From Cannabis sativa (taxonomy: Eukaryota > Streptophyta > Magnoliopsida > Rosales > Cannabaceae): a DNA stretch of 64,000 nucleotides. Each line of letters begins with the position of its first letter. Within the stretch, counting starts at the first letter, position 1. The stretch covers positions 79,442,600-79,506,599 of the forward strand of contig NC_083602.1 in NCBI RefSeq assembly GCF_029168945.1, read 5' to 3'. The translations under genes were made by a program, and so were the position numbers. Positions 46,417-58,067 of this stretch are shown one piece after another. The notes under the pieces are model-generated. The model was not told where the DNA came from and did not search any database. It was given only the letters and a program-made list of their open reading frames with translations.

Positions 46417-49400
46417 ATGGACGCCAGGCGGACTACCAGGAGTCAGGGCAACTCCGTAGGGTCGAATCAAGGTCAGGGAGCCCAGTTTCCCCCACCTGCT
46501 AGGGGCCGAGGTAGAGGTCCCCGAGGCAGCGCTCGTGGCCAGGGTGATGAGAACCCGCCACAGGCTGCCCAGGCTCCCCCAGCCGATCAGGGAGCCCAGA
46601 ACTCGGAGTTGCGGTTTGCGGAAATGCAAGCCCGGATCGAAGAACAAGACCTCGAGATTCAGAGGTTGAGACAGCAGGGTGCCCCTGCAGTTCCTGTGCC
46701 CGTAGTTCCAGTGGCACCTGCCCCTGCTGCCCAGGCCGAGATAGTGGTGGCGGCCCATAGATTGGAACCTCTGTATGAGCGGTTTCGGAAGCAAGCACCT
46801 CCGGTTTTCCTGGGAGGTCCGGATGTAATGGAAGCCGAGCAATGGCTGACGGTGATCACCAAGATTCTGAAATTCATGGGTGTCACCGGTAACGACAGAG
46901 TGGTGTGTGCCACATTTCAGTTCTAGGAGGACGCTCTGGTATGGTGGGACATGGTGTCTCAGATCCATGACGTCACCACCATGACCTGGGAAAGGTTCCA
47001 GCAACTCTTCAACGCAAAGTACTACAACGAGGCGGTTAGAAGCGCCGAGAGGAAAGAGTTCGTTCACCTGACCCAGCGGGAGAACATGAGCGTCACTGAG
47101 TATACTACTCAGTTTGATCGGTTGGCGAGGTTAGCCTCGGGAATTGTGCCGACCGACTTCAGCAACAAGGAGAAGTATCTGGACGGGTTGAATCCCAAGA
47201 TCAGACATGATCTGATGATCACCACCGACGACAGCACCACCTATGCTCAGATGGTGGAGAAGGCACTGCGAGCTGAGGGCGCAGTTGGGTGCATGTCAGA
47301 ATCAGCCAGTACTCCGGTGAGTGGCGGAGCTCCTACCCCTCCTGCATCAGGTTATAGCAGGGGGAGTAGTGGTTCGGCCATTGATCAGAGGAAGAGAGCA
47401 CCCACTGCTTCCGGTGGCTCGAGTCTGAACAAAAGGTTTCGGGGGAACCAGAACAGAGGGAGTCGTCCTGGTGGTACTGAGACCCGATTCTCCTATCCCG
47501 AGTGCCCTAGCTGCAAGAGGCACCATCGAGGTGATTGCAAAGGTCAGGGATGCTTTCATTGTGGCATGCCCGGACACTTCAAGAGGGATTGTCCCCAGCT
47601 CCGACCAGAGGCACCGAGAGCTCCAGCGATACCCACTCCAGCCAGGGTATTTGCTATCACTTAGGCTGATGGAGATGCCAGCCCATCAATAGTCACAGGT
47701 CAGCTTTCTATTAACAACTCGCTATATTCAGTGCTGTTTGATTATGGGGCTACACATTCTTATGTGGCGGCCAGAGTCTTTAGTAAATTGGGTAGACCCT
47801 ATGATAGATATGAATCAGGGTTTGGAACCCTGTTACCTGGCGGAGAATTGGTTATCTCCAATAGGTGGATTAGGTTTATGCCGATCAGGATAGATAGTAG
47901 AGAGTTAAGCGCTGATCTGATAGAGATGAGCTTAGTCGAATTTGATATTATTTTAGGAATGGATTTCCTATCTAAATATTCGGCGAGCATTGATTGTAAA
48001 AGGAAGATGGTGATCTTTCAACCGGAAAGTGAAGAACCGTTTGTATTTGTTGGTTCGGTTCAGGGATCTCGGATCCCGGTGATCTCGGCTATGTCAGCGA
48101 GAGAATTGTTGCACGGCGGGTGCTTAGGGTTTCTGGCCGTGGTGGTGGACACCACTCGGCCAGATACCATTCGGCCAGAGGACATCAGAGTGGTTCGGGA
48201 ATTTTTGGACGTTTTTCCCGAAGAACTTCCAGGGTTACCACCTCAGCGGGAGATTGACTTCGTGATTGACTTGGCACCAGGGGTGGATCCGGTTTCCAAA
48301 GCCCCGTATAGGATGGCTCCAGCTGAACTTAAGGAATTAAAGATTCAGCTCCAAGGGTTGCTTGACATAGGGTTCATTCGGCCTAGTGTATCACCCTGGG
48401 GAGCCCCGGTTTTGTTCGTCAAGAAGAAGGATGGATCTATGAGGATGTGCATCGACTACAGGGAGTTGAACAAGCTGACAGTGAAGAATAAATATCCATT
48501 ACCTAGGATCGATGACTTGTTCGATCAGCTTCAGGGGAAGACGGTCTTTTCTAAGATTGATCTCCGTTCGGGTTATCATCAGTTGAGAATCCGAGAGGAG
48601 GACATTCCGAAGACGGCTTTTCACACTAGGTATGGACATTACGAGTTTCTGGTTATGTCATTCGGACTAACCAATGCTCCTGCAGCATTTATGGACCTGA
48701 TGAATAGAGTATTCAAGGATCTCCTCGATATCTGTGTGATTGTGTTTATCGACGACATCCTCGTATACTCTCAATCAGAAGAGGAGCATGAGTTACATCT
48801 TCAAATGGTACTGCAACGACTTCGAGAACATAAGCTTTACGCCAATTTCAAGAAATGTGAGTTCTGGTTGTCTCAGGTGTCCTTCCTAGGGCACATTGTG
48901 AGTAAAGATGGGATCAAGGTGGATCCCGGGAAGATTGAATCCGTCAGGGATTGGCCGAGACCGAAGACAGTGATAGAGATCAGAAGCTTCTTGGGTTTAG
49001 CTGGGTACTACCGTAGGTTCGTGGAGGGGTTCTCAAAAATTTCAATGCCCCTAACCGAGCTTACAAAGAAGAATCAGCGGTTTATCTGGTCAGATAAATG
49101 TGAAGCTAGCTTTCAGGAGCTGAAACAGAGATTGATTACTGCTCCGGTACTAGCTTTGCCTTCGGACAAGGAGAAGTTCGTAGTCTACTGTGACGCATCC
49201 AAACAGGGTTTGGGGTGTGTATTGATGCAAGCCGATCGGGTCATCGCTTATGCCTCCCGTCAGTTAAAGGATTATGAACAGCGATACCCGACTCATGATC
49301 TAGAATTGGCCGCAGTGGTTTTTGCACTGAAGATTTGGCGGCATTACCTTTATGGGGAGAAGTGTGAGATCTATACCGACCATAAAAGTCTCAAGTATTT

Positions 49401-51105
49401 CTTTACTCAGAAAGATTTAAACATGAGACAAAGGCGTTGGTTGGAACTAGTGAAGGACTACGATTGTGAGATCCTCTATCATCCCGGAAAAGCCAATGTA
49501 GTGGCCGATGCCCTGAGCAGAAAGGGTCCCGGGCAAGTAGCTAGTATGGTTCAGATCTCACCTCAGCTAGCAGAGGATATGGTTAGATCCAGCATTGAGT
49601 TTGTGGTAGGTCAGCTTCACAACTTAACGCTGCAATCTGATCTGTTAGAAAGAATAAAAGTCGCTCAGATGACAGATCCGGAGTTAGTGAAGATCCGAGA
49701 TGAGGTATTGGTTGGTCAAGCCAAGAACTTTTCAGTATCAGATAGTGGGATGCTTTTGTATAAAGCCAGGGTTTGTGTCCCGAACAGTGTGGAACTTAGA
49801 AATGAGATCTTTGAGGAGGCTCATTCTACCCCATATTCTCTGCATCCCGGCACCACTAAGATGTACCAAGATCTGAAACCGTACTTCTGGTGGAGCGGTA
49901 TGAAGAAGAATTTGGTAGAATTCGTATCGAGATGCCTCACGTGTCAGCAGATTAAGGCTGAACATCAGAGACCAGCAAGGTTGTTGCAGCCTCTAACCCT
50001 ACCAGAATGAAAATGGGAGGATATTACGATGGATTTTGTGGTCGGGTTACCTAGGACCACGGGTTTATTTGATTCCATCTGGGTAGTGGTGGATCGATTT
50101 ACGAAATCTGCTCATTTTCTGCCGGTTAGAACAACATTTACAGTGGATCAGTTGGCAGAGTTATATGTCAGAGAGATAGTGAGACTTCACGGGGTACCGA
50201 AGTCTATAGTTTCGGACAGGGATCCGAAGTTTACCTCCAAATTTTGGCAAAGTTTGCAACGGGCAATGGGTACGAAGCTGAAATTCAGTACAGCATTTCA
50301 TCCTCAGACAGATGGTCAGTCCGAAAGGACAATTCAGATATTGGAGGATATGTTGAGAGCCTGTGTTATGGACTTTGAAGGCTCATGGAGTAAGTATCTA
50401 CCGTTGATAGAATTTTCTTACAACAACAGTTATCAGAGTACGATAGGGATGGCTCCCTATGAACTGTTGTACGGTAGAAAGTGTGGATCCCCTATCCACT
50501 GGGATGAGACAGGGGAGAGGAAATACCTGGGTCCAGAGTCAGTTCAGCGGACCAACGAGGCAATAGAGAAAATAAAAGCTAGAATGCTTGCCTCACAGAG
50601 CAGACAGAAGAGTTACGCAGATCCGAAACGCAGAGATGTTGAGTTCCGAGTAGGGGACCATGTGTTTTTACGAGTATCTCCGATGAAGGGGATTAAACGT
50701 TTCGGGAAAAGAGGCAAGTTATGCCCTAGATTTACAGGACCTTTCGAGATTCTCGAGAAGATAGGTCAAGTGGCATATCGGTTAGCATTGCCTCCAGCCT
50801 TATCAGCAGTTCACAACGTATTCCATGTCTCAATGTTGAGAAAATACGTTTCAGACCCCTCTCATATACTCAGTTATGAGAGTCTTCAGCTTCAGCCAGA
50901 CATGACCTATGAGGAACAGCCAGTGCAGATCCTGGATAGAAAGGATAAAGTGCTTCGGAATAAGACCATAGCTTTGGTCAAGGTTCTCTGGAGAAACAGT
51001 AAGGTGGAAGAAGCCACCTGGGAGCTTGAGTCAGATATGAGAGCTCTATATCCAGAGTTATTCAGGTTAGATTTCGGGGACGAAATCCTTTTAAGGGGGG
51101 GATAG
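46417..51105 (+). pseudogene. Element C gag-pol polyprotein, one frame with three stops
   Basis: The frame from MDARRTTRSQG (46417) to the stop at 51103-51105 is 1562 codons with no frameshift. Order: Gag; CCHC knuckle [14 protein letters not shown] (residues 379-392); protease around Asp442; RT with catalytic FIDD (Asp779, Asp780); RNase H; integrase HHCC from about residue 1136; DDE core Asp1206, Asp1267, Glu1303 (35 residues between the last two); GPF module; chromodomain about 1504-1550 ([16 protein letters not shown]). Stops: TAG 46924-46926, TAG 47662-47664, TGA 50008-50010. The protease motif is DYG rather than DSG. Close to, but not, a working copy. Confidence 0.95.
51093..51105 (+). 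other. Polypurine tract of element C
   Basis: AAGGGGGGGATAG. It encodes the last residues (RGG) and the stop of the polyprotein. One base separates it from the LTR at 51107. Confidence 0.92.
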
Positions 51106-51106
51106 T

Positions 51107-53397
51107 TGTAAAGCCCGCTTAGTTAATTTGGAAATTAGCAGTTGTTTATGATTAATTATGAAATTATTTATAGCTATTTAAATAATTTATTATACTGTTA
51201 TTTATGTTATTCAGTAGCTTGCATATTTTGTAATTCCGGTGCCCGGTATTTTGGAACTCGGCGTTTGGCTCAGTAGAAATCACAACTTAGTATGTTAGTA
51301 GTTTGGGGACGGGTTTTAGACATTGGGAATGTCGGGAATGGCCGGGAATTTAGAATGTCCCAAAAATACCCCTTTAGTGATTTTTATGTGATTTTAGAAT
51401 GGAGGGGCAAAATGGTCTTTTTGCCCCATTAGTATTTTGTCTTATGTGATTTTTTAAATGGATTAAATGTTTATTTTAAATAATTATTTTGGCTGAAATA
51501 AGGTGTTATATGCATTAAAACTTTATTTTCTCTCAAATTTTACACTTAGCATATTTTAGAAAAAACTTTGAAAAAGGAAAACCCTCTCTTTTTCTCTCTA
51601 TTTTCGGCTGTGCATGGGGGTGCTTGGAGCTGGATTTTTGTGGTGATTCAAGCTTGATTTGCAAAACTCTAGTGAATTCTTGATTGTGGTAGGTGTCTTC
51701 TAGCTTTCTTCTCTTATTTTCTTAGGAAAAGTTTGATAAATTGATGATGCATGCATGAGTTTAGTTGCTGTTGCTGCAGTGATTTTGTTGTTAATTTATG
51801 TGGTTTAAAGCATGTTAATTGATGTTAATTGAGCTGTGTTGAAAGCATGTTGGATAGATTGTTTAAAGTTTGAGTTTTCTATGCAAAAATGTGATTTTTG
51901 GAGGAAATTATAGTGATTCTGTTTCTGTGTTGTTGCTGTAGTTTCTAATAGTTTTCAGAGGTGATTTTATGCTAGTTTAAGTAGAATTAAGCTAGTGGAA
52001 TGCATGTTTAGGTGGATTTGCTCAAGCTTGAGTTTGGAACTCAAAGCTTGAGCTCCAATGGTGATTTTTGTTTATGTGTTTTCTGGGTGGTTTTGAGGCG
52101 TTAGAAATGTTCTAGGGAAGGTATAGAACAGGTCTGGAAAGTTTGGAACCATTTGGGGTTGAATTGGTCGAGTTATGAAAAATTTGGTTTGCTGCCTGCG
52201 AGGAACCGGAATTCCGGTTGTGCATCCGGAATTCCGGATGAGGGTTCTGAATTTTCCAGAACCGGAATTCCGGTTGGGCAACCGGTCTACCGGTTGGGGA
52301 AAATTCAGGGACCCTAGTTTTCCTCGTTTTTATGTTTTTAGGGGTATTGCCATGCTTTTTATCGATAGGGAAACTTTTAGTTCCTAGTTTTAGTCCCCGG
52401 AAGTGATTTAGCGTGTCACTTATAGCGTTGTGATTTTTATGGTTTAGGAGCCCGATGTCCGCTCGGCTTCGGTTCCGGTCACGGTTGACCCAAGCACACC
52501 TAAAATCAGAATCCAGGTAAGATTAGTATAACAGTATGCATATGTAGATTACATGTTTATCGAGCATGTAGGAAGCATATTAGATTACATTAGTTGTATG
52601 TTGGCTTCGAACCATCCAACCCTTTCACGTCGGTACAGGCTGGAGTATGACCAGCAGCCAGAGTATGACCGGTTTGACCGATCAGGCTGACACTTGGTTG
52701 GTGGTTCCGTGCTATTGACGTATCCCGTCGGTACAGGCTGGAGTATGACCAGCAGCCGGAGTATGACCGGTTCGACCGATCAGGAGGGTATAGTAACACG
52801 TCGGTACAGCTGGAGTATGACCGGCGGCGGAGTATGACCGGTTCGACCGATCAGGTTGTTACGTGTCAATAGTACCGTCCCTATGAACGTTCAGAACTCA
52901 GTACCATGTTGGACATGGCAGTAGTGGCTCAGTACCATGTTGGACATGGCAGTAGCGGGACTCAGTATCGTGTTGGACACGGCAGTTAGTATTATGTATG
53001 AGTATTATTATGCTTTTCTTACTGAGTCTGTCGACTCACAGTTTATGTTCATGTGTAGGTAAAGGCAAGGCTATAGCTGATGGACCGTGAGCGAGCTTAT
53101 GAGATTGTACATGTCGGGGCGGTTAGGCCTGGAGCGTACGATCCTCGGGACAGCAAGGCTGAATTTTTGTAACTGGTCGTTAGACGACTTTTATTTTATG
53201 TAACAGTTAAACAGTTGAAACTTTTGTAAATGATTTTATAATCGGGATCCCGAGTCTTTTGTAATATGGTTTATAAATTTAATTAAAAAGCAAAATTTTA
53301 ATTAATCACGTTTTTCCATAAACCTCGTTGATTAGCAACGAGCTGCACAGTATGTTTGAAAATCACGTAATACGCCTAAGTTAGTTAGGGTGTTACA
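51107..53397 (+). mobile_element. 3' LTR of element C, 2291 bp
   Basis: Same termini and internal repeats as the 5' LTR. TSD GTATT follows at 53398. Confidence 0.95.
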
Positions 53398-54379
53398 GTA
53401 TTACTGGCAAACCTTGCGACAAGATGCTCTCGCATTTGCGAAGAAATGTGACAGGTGCCAGCGAATAGCCACCTATACCCACCAACCTCCGAGTAACCTA
53501 CATTCTATCACAAGTCCATGGCCCTTTGCAGTATGGGGGATTGACTTAATAGGCGAGCTACCTAAAGGGAAAGGTGGAGTCAAATATGCGGTAGTCGCAG
53601 TAGATTATTTCACGAAATGGGCCAAAGCCAAAGCACTCGCAACCATCACAGCAACTAAATTGCGCGAGTTTGTCTATAACTCCATAATTTGTTCATTTGG
53701 TATTCCATACAAACTCATTTCAGACAATGGAAAACAATTCGATTGTAAAGAGATGCGACAACTATGTGACGATCTGGGAATCAAAAAGGCGTTCTCCGCA
53801 GTTGCTTGCCCGCAAAGCAACGGACAGACTGAAGTTGTTAACAAAATAATAAAACACACCATTAAAGGGAGACTAGAAGAACGTAAAGGGACTTGGCCAG
53901 ACGAGTTATCGCAAGTCCTGTGGTCTTATAATACAACTCCTCGATCCACAACTGGCGAAACACCCTTCTCGCTTTCCTACGGGTGCGAGGCCATGGTGCC
54001 AGTTGAAATTGGGGCAGGTTCCCTACGCAGAGATGTTTTCAACATCTCGCAGAACGAAGAGAAGCAGTCACTCTACCTTGATCTTCTGGAAGAAAAACGC
54101 GATCAAGCACACTTAAAAAATGCGGCTTACCAACGGCGAACTGCAAGATACTTTAACTCTAAGGTAAAAGCAAAAGTCCTGCGAGCAGGAGACTTGGTCC
54201 TTAGAAGAGTAATGCCAAATACCAAGAACCCAGCGCATGGGATCTTTGGAGATAATTGGGAAGGACCATATCTCGTCGCGGAAAAAATAGGTGACGCCAC
54301 ATACCGATTCGCAGCACTCGATGGTACTGCAATTCCACGAGCTTGGAATGGCGAAAGCCTAAAATTATATTATCAATAG
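53398..54379 (+). CDS. Element D pol, integrase C-terminal part (Tat lineage)
   Basis: Continues the frame of 43506-43845 after element C: YYWQTLRQDALAFAKKCDRC completes the zinc-binding module. The DDE core shows GIDLIGELPKGKGG, LISDNGKQFD and SNGQTEVVNK. The C-terminal part ends RAWNGESLKLYYQ with a stop at 54377-54379. Very similar in layout to the integrase of element E. No stop is seen in this part. It catalyses strand transfer in known relatives, but without the upstream pol this copy cannot act alone. Confidence 0.92.
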
Positions 54380-54754
54380 TACTCGCATTATTCAATTATG
54401 TTCGCTTTGTACTTATACTTAGAAATTTTTTATAAAAAAAAAATCCTAAGTATAGGGGAGTATATATGCCATAATGTACTATTGATTATATAAAGGAAAT
54501 GCCTCATATTTGTTAGTTCTTCAAGTTTAAACAAATTTTGTCAAGTCTTGTAAGATTTTCTACTTATTGCACCAGGCTGTAATTAAAGTCGAATATGTAT
54601 ATTAAAAAACGCGAGTACCGGTGTACTGCGAAAATACTGTAAATAGATATCCCCGCGAGGATATAAAGTCGTTCAAAATAAACACAAATGTAAATTTGTC
54701 TAAGTACAAGGTGCGAGTACCCTTGTACCGCATAAACAAAAAAAAAATGAAAAG
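54380..54754. other. Spacer between D integrase and antisense ORF
   Basis: AT-rich; both coding units converge on it, so it should hold both 3' untranslated ends. Nothing else recognised. Confidence 0.5.
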
Positions 54755-55551
54755 TCAAGCATTGGGAGCAGCAGGAGCAGATCCATCCGCGACTTTGCTG
54801 ACGGCTTCATTGTCGACTTCTTCAGCATCCGTAGCCTCAGCCTCCTCGGGAAGATTCCCTCCACCGCCTTGAGTTTGTGTGGGCGACATGGCGCGAAAAG
54901 CCTCAGCCATTTCAGCGGCTTCTGCCCCGAGGATTGAGAAGTCAAAATCTGGAATTTTGGAAAGAGTGGTGTAAATATAGTCAGAAACTGCCTGGTCATA
55001 CTGTTTCTTCCCATTCTCCTTCTCGACCTCTAAGTCGCGAGACATCTCCTCGATCTTCATCTGAGAATTCTTGGCCTCGAGCTCGACCTGCTCCTTAGAC
55101 TTGCGAAGGTCTTCAAGCTCCCTGTCCTTATCAGCCGCGTCTTGTTTTAGTTTCTTTATGCTCTCCTAGAGCTGGGCATTATGCCTCTTCAGCAGTTCAG
55201 CTTCCTTAGAACCAGCGGCAACAGTTTTCACGAACAGAGTCATCGACTGCGAAGCCAACTCCACAGAGCGCAGAACAAGCTCTTCAGAAGGGATCCTCTC
55301 CGCCTTGGATATGAACTCCTCGCCCACGAACTTCTCCTGCATAGCCAGAAGATCGCGGGCTCGGATAGTTGGCTCGATCATAACTTTCTTCCCTTTGTCT
55401 TGCGCGATCTTAACCAGCTTCTTGGAGGAATCCGTGGCAGAAGTAGTTATAACGTCGCTCTTCCTCTTCTGGGTAGTGAGGGGCGATGTCATCGCTGTTC
55501 CACTTTTTGGCTGGCGGTTGAGGACGGGCGTGAACTTCAAGAGAGTCATCT

Positions 55552-55621
55552 CTGCGAAGACAAATGAAAGATAAGTATGAATAAATTTCAAGGCACTAGT
55601 TTATAATGTGGGATATGTTAC
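55552..55621 (-). other. Predicted intron 2 of the D antisense ORF (70 bp)
   Basis: Donor ATCAG|GTAACA and acceptor GTCTTCGCAG|AG on the minus strand. Splicing keeps the frame, while reading through meets a stop. Confidence 0.75.
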
Positions 55622-55861
55622 CTGATGTTGGTCGAGAGGTTTTCTTGGAGAGGCGTTTGTCTATCCGCTCTTGTTGTTTCTCAGGTGGTTCCTTGTACAC
55701 TGGCTCTCTTTGAAGACTTGCGTTCTCTGGAATCAGCTTGTGTTCTCGCAGCTTGGCAGTCGTACACAATAATCGCCAGTCGCGATCTTGTACCGGAAGG
55801 CTCCCGAGAACTTCAGCTGTCTCTCTGCGAGTTGCGTCGAGTGCAGGTCGAGATGGTCTAT

Positions 55862-55943
55862 CTGCGAAAACAAAAAAGAGCGAGTTAGCATGAGATCTCA
55901 AAATAATTCAAAAAATGTCTAAGTTAGAAAACATGGGACGTAC
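55862..55943 (-). other. Predicted intron 1 of the D antisense ORF (82 bp)
   Basis: Donor CCTA|GTACGT and acceptor TTTTCGCAG|AT on the minus strand; T-rich before the acceptor. Splicing keeps the reading frame, whereas reading through meets a stop at 55924. Confidence 0.75.
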
Positions 55944-56853
55944 TAGGTCTACGGTTAAAATCAGTTCTAATTCCTAGGACTTTGAAGATGTAGAACCACT
56001 TTGATTTCCAATCTCCCATATTAGATACCATTCCTTCTACCCCATTAATTTCAGAAGTCGCCCATTTGCTAAAGTAGTAGAAACCATTGTGAAGGCCTAT
56101 GCTTTTTATATCGTAGAAGTAGCTGAACTCTTCTACCGAGGGAGCCCTATGAACGTACTCCATATATATCGCGTAAAAAGCCAGGCTGGTGCGATAACTA
56201 TTGGGAGTTAGCTGGAAAGGTGATACATCATATCGTTTGAGGATAGCCGCGATAAAGGGATGGAAAGGGACTGATACCCCACATCGGAGAATGGGTATTG
56301 AGATTACCACATCCTCTGTGGGGATAATCGCAGGATTTGTAAAAGGAAGGTGCGCCCTCTAAGTTAGCTTAGGACGTAAAGACGCAAGTCGCAGCAGGTT
56401 CAGCCTCGTAAAGGTGGTAAGGTCTGATTTGGTAACCCTCGAAACCAAATCCTCTCACGAGAAAGGCTCGTTCAGCTGGGTGTCATCGACCGAGTCAGTA
56501 CTGCTCCCTTCTGCCTCTTCCTCTTCATCGCCTGATTCGCGAGCTGGGGCCGTCCAGTCGTCGTCTGTCTCCTCGACCTCGACATCAGGTGCATGCCTTG
56601 AATGAATAAGGTAGTCGCGGGCTGACACCGTGGACTCGCTGTCTCGAATATCGATGGTCCCAGGCTCAGCGAGCTCTCGCACCATTTTCTCTATGTCCGA
56701 AGAAGACATTGGACCTAGCTCTATGCCTGCGGTAGGCGCGATGTCCTCCTCTGAAATCGAAGCTGGGAGAAAACTATCTTCCTCCTGGTCCTCGTCACCA
56801 TCGAATGCGTGGCCTCCCGAGCCGAGTAGTTGACTATCCGACAGGTCGCTCAT

Positions 56854-58067
56854 ATGAAAGATAGAAGATCTTTTCAGCGTGGTGAATGTGTGAAATCAAG
56901 ATAAGTGATCTCACCCGCATTAAACTATAAAGTCGCACTTGATAGAATGGTCAGCATCCTTGCGAATGCTGACCACCCCATCAATATGCGAGTAGAGATA
57001 ATACTAAAAATGCGAATAAGTCACGCATCCTGGGCCAAGCGATATACCTCCAGAAACGGCTGGGAGAAACTCAGTGACTCAAGGGGCATGCGTTCTCAAG
57101 CATGACCCTGAAGTTACTGAGGTACTCCCACCCTTCTGAGAATATCTACCGGCCAAGGAGTACGCTCATTTGAACATTAACGCATGTCACAAATGGCTGG
57201 GTGTATCACAGTATCTCAAGGGACATATAACCACGTATATGACCATTAGAATACTTAATTCACAGCATATAAAATCCTAAAAGATCTAGCCAACAATCAG
57301 AAGTAAGTAAATTTTGTCAATGGGCGAGTATTCGAATTGTTCATCTGAATACCCGCGCGTATTCAAAGCATGAAACAGTGCCTAATCAAGTATTTCGTAT
57401 GCGGTTATGCCAACTTACAGGTCATATTCTATGAAATTACCAAGGTTTTTTACCTAAACAACATAGCCTCAAGCATACCATCTATAAACATTCATCCTTA
57501 AACAACCCTCATGCACACTAAAAACCCAGAAAATACAGTCCCCACTCAAACAGAAAACGAAGCACGGTGAAGATTCGAAAACTAACCTTTTACTTTGCTA
57601 AATCTGTTCCCACGAATCGCCCTGGACAGCAATGCAGAATCAAGAAGAACCCACGAAGAAAGGCGAAGATCTGGGCAATGTATGGAGATTTTCCTTAGTG
57701 GTTTCTCTGAGAGTGAAGGAACAAAGAAGTTAAGGGAGTTGAAGGAAAATGAGGGAAAATGGGGATTTGTGGTTCAAATCAGCGGGTTTAAATACCCAAA
57801 TCCCTCATTAATTGGGATCACGACACGTGGCAGTTGGAATACCTAAAGTCGCCCAATCCAACGGCCAGAGATGGCCACGCCTACACAGAAACCGAAGAGT
57901 TTTGTGACGTGGCACCATAAATGCAATAAAAGTAATGATTATAGCCGTCATTTTTCAAAACCCTCGAAGGGACAACCAAAGGTCACCTCCTCGTGACAAC
58001 CTTTCACCTGTCACTCGAATATAGTTTCCCTTGTGACCGCACCTGTCACATCACGAAACTAGGGGCA
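56854..58067. other. Non-coding stretch upstream of the antisense ORF, within element D
   Basis: No supported gene. It should include the promoter and 5' untranslated part of the antisense ORF, but I see no clear TATA box. CACGTGGCA-type motifs occur near 57831 and 57900. Confidence 0.4.

Larger units (their letters stand above)
43846..53397 (+). mobile_element. Element C: 9552-bp chromodomain Ty3/gypsy (same family as A)
   Basis: LTRs 43846-46134 and 51107-53397, primer-binding site, single-frame gag-pol, polypurine tract and TSD GTATT. It is inserted within the integrase of element D. The two LTRs are very similar. I noticed a 9-bp difference near 44081/51344, a more diverged patch near 45185/52450, and scattered substitutions. 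Confidence 0.95.
54755..56853 (-). pseudogene. Antisense, intron-containing ORF of Tat element D (putative gypsy-type transposon protein)
   Basis: Three exons on the strand opposite to pol: 56853-55944, 55861-55622 and 55551-54755. They sum to 1947 nt, exactly 649 codons. Exon 1 begins MSDLSDSQLLGSGG with a long acidic, serine-rich region, then a folded-looking domain (VPFHPFIAAILKRYDVSPFQ, LTPNSYRTSLAFYAIYMEYV, FYYFSKWATSEI). I associate this domain with the plant family annotated as putative gypsy-type transposon (PF04195 type), from memory. Exon 2 is charged. Exon 3 has a long predicted coiled coil (LEAKNSQMKIEEMSRDLEVE) and an acidic tail. Three in-frame stops (56455-56457, 56359-56361, 55166-55168) mark decay; there is no frameshift. 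Function unknown. Confidence 0.82.

Noticed and set aside
54621..55888. Plus-strand ORFs over the antisense gene of D
   Set aside because: Shadow frames. The minus strand has the domain similarity, intron signals and frame continuity.
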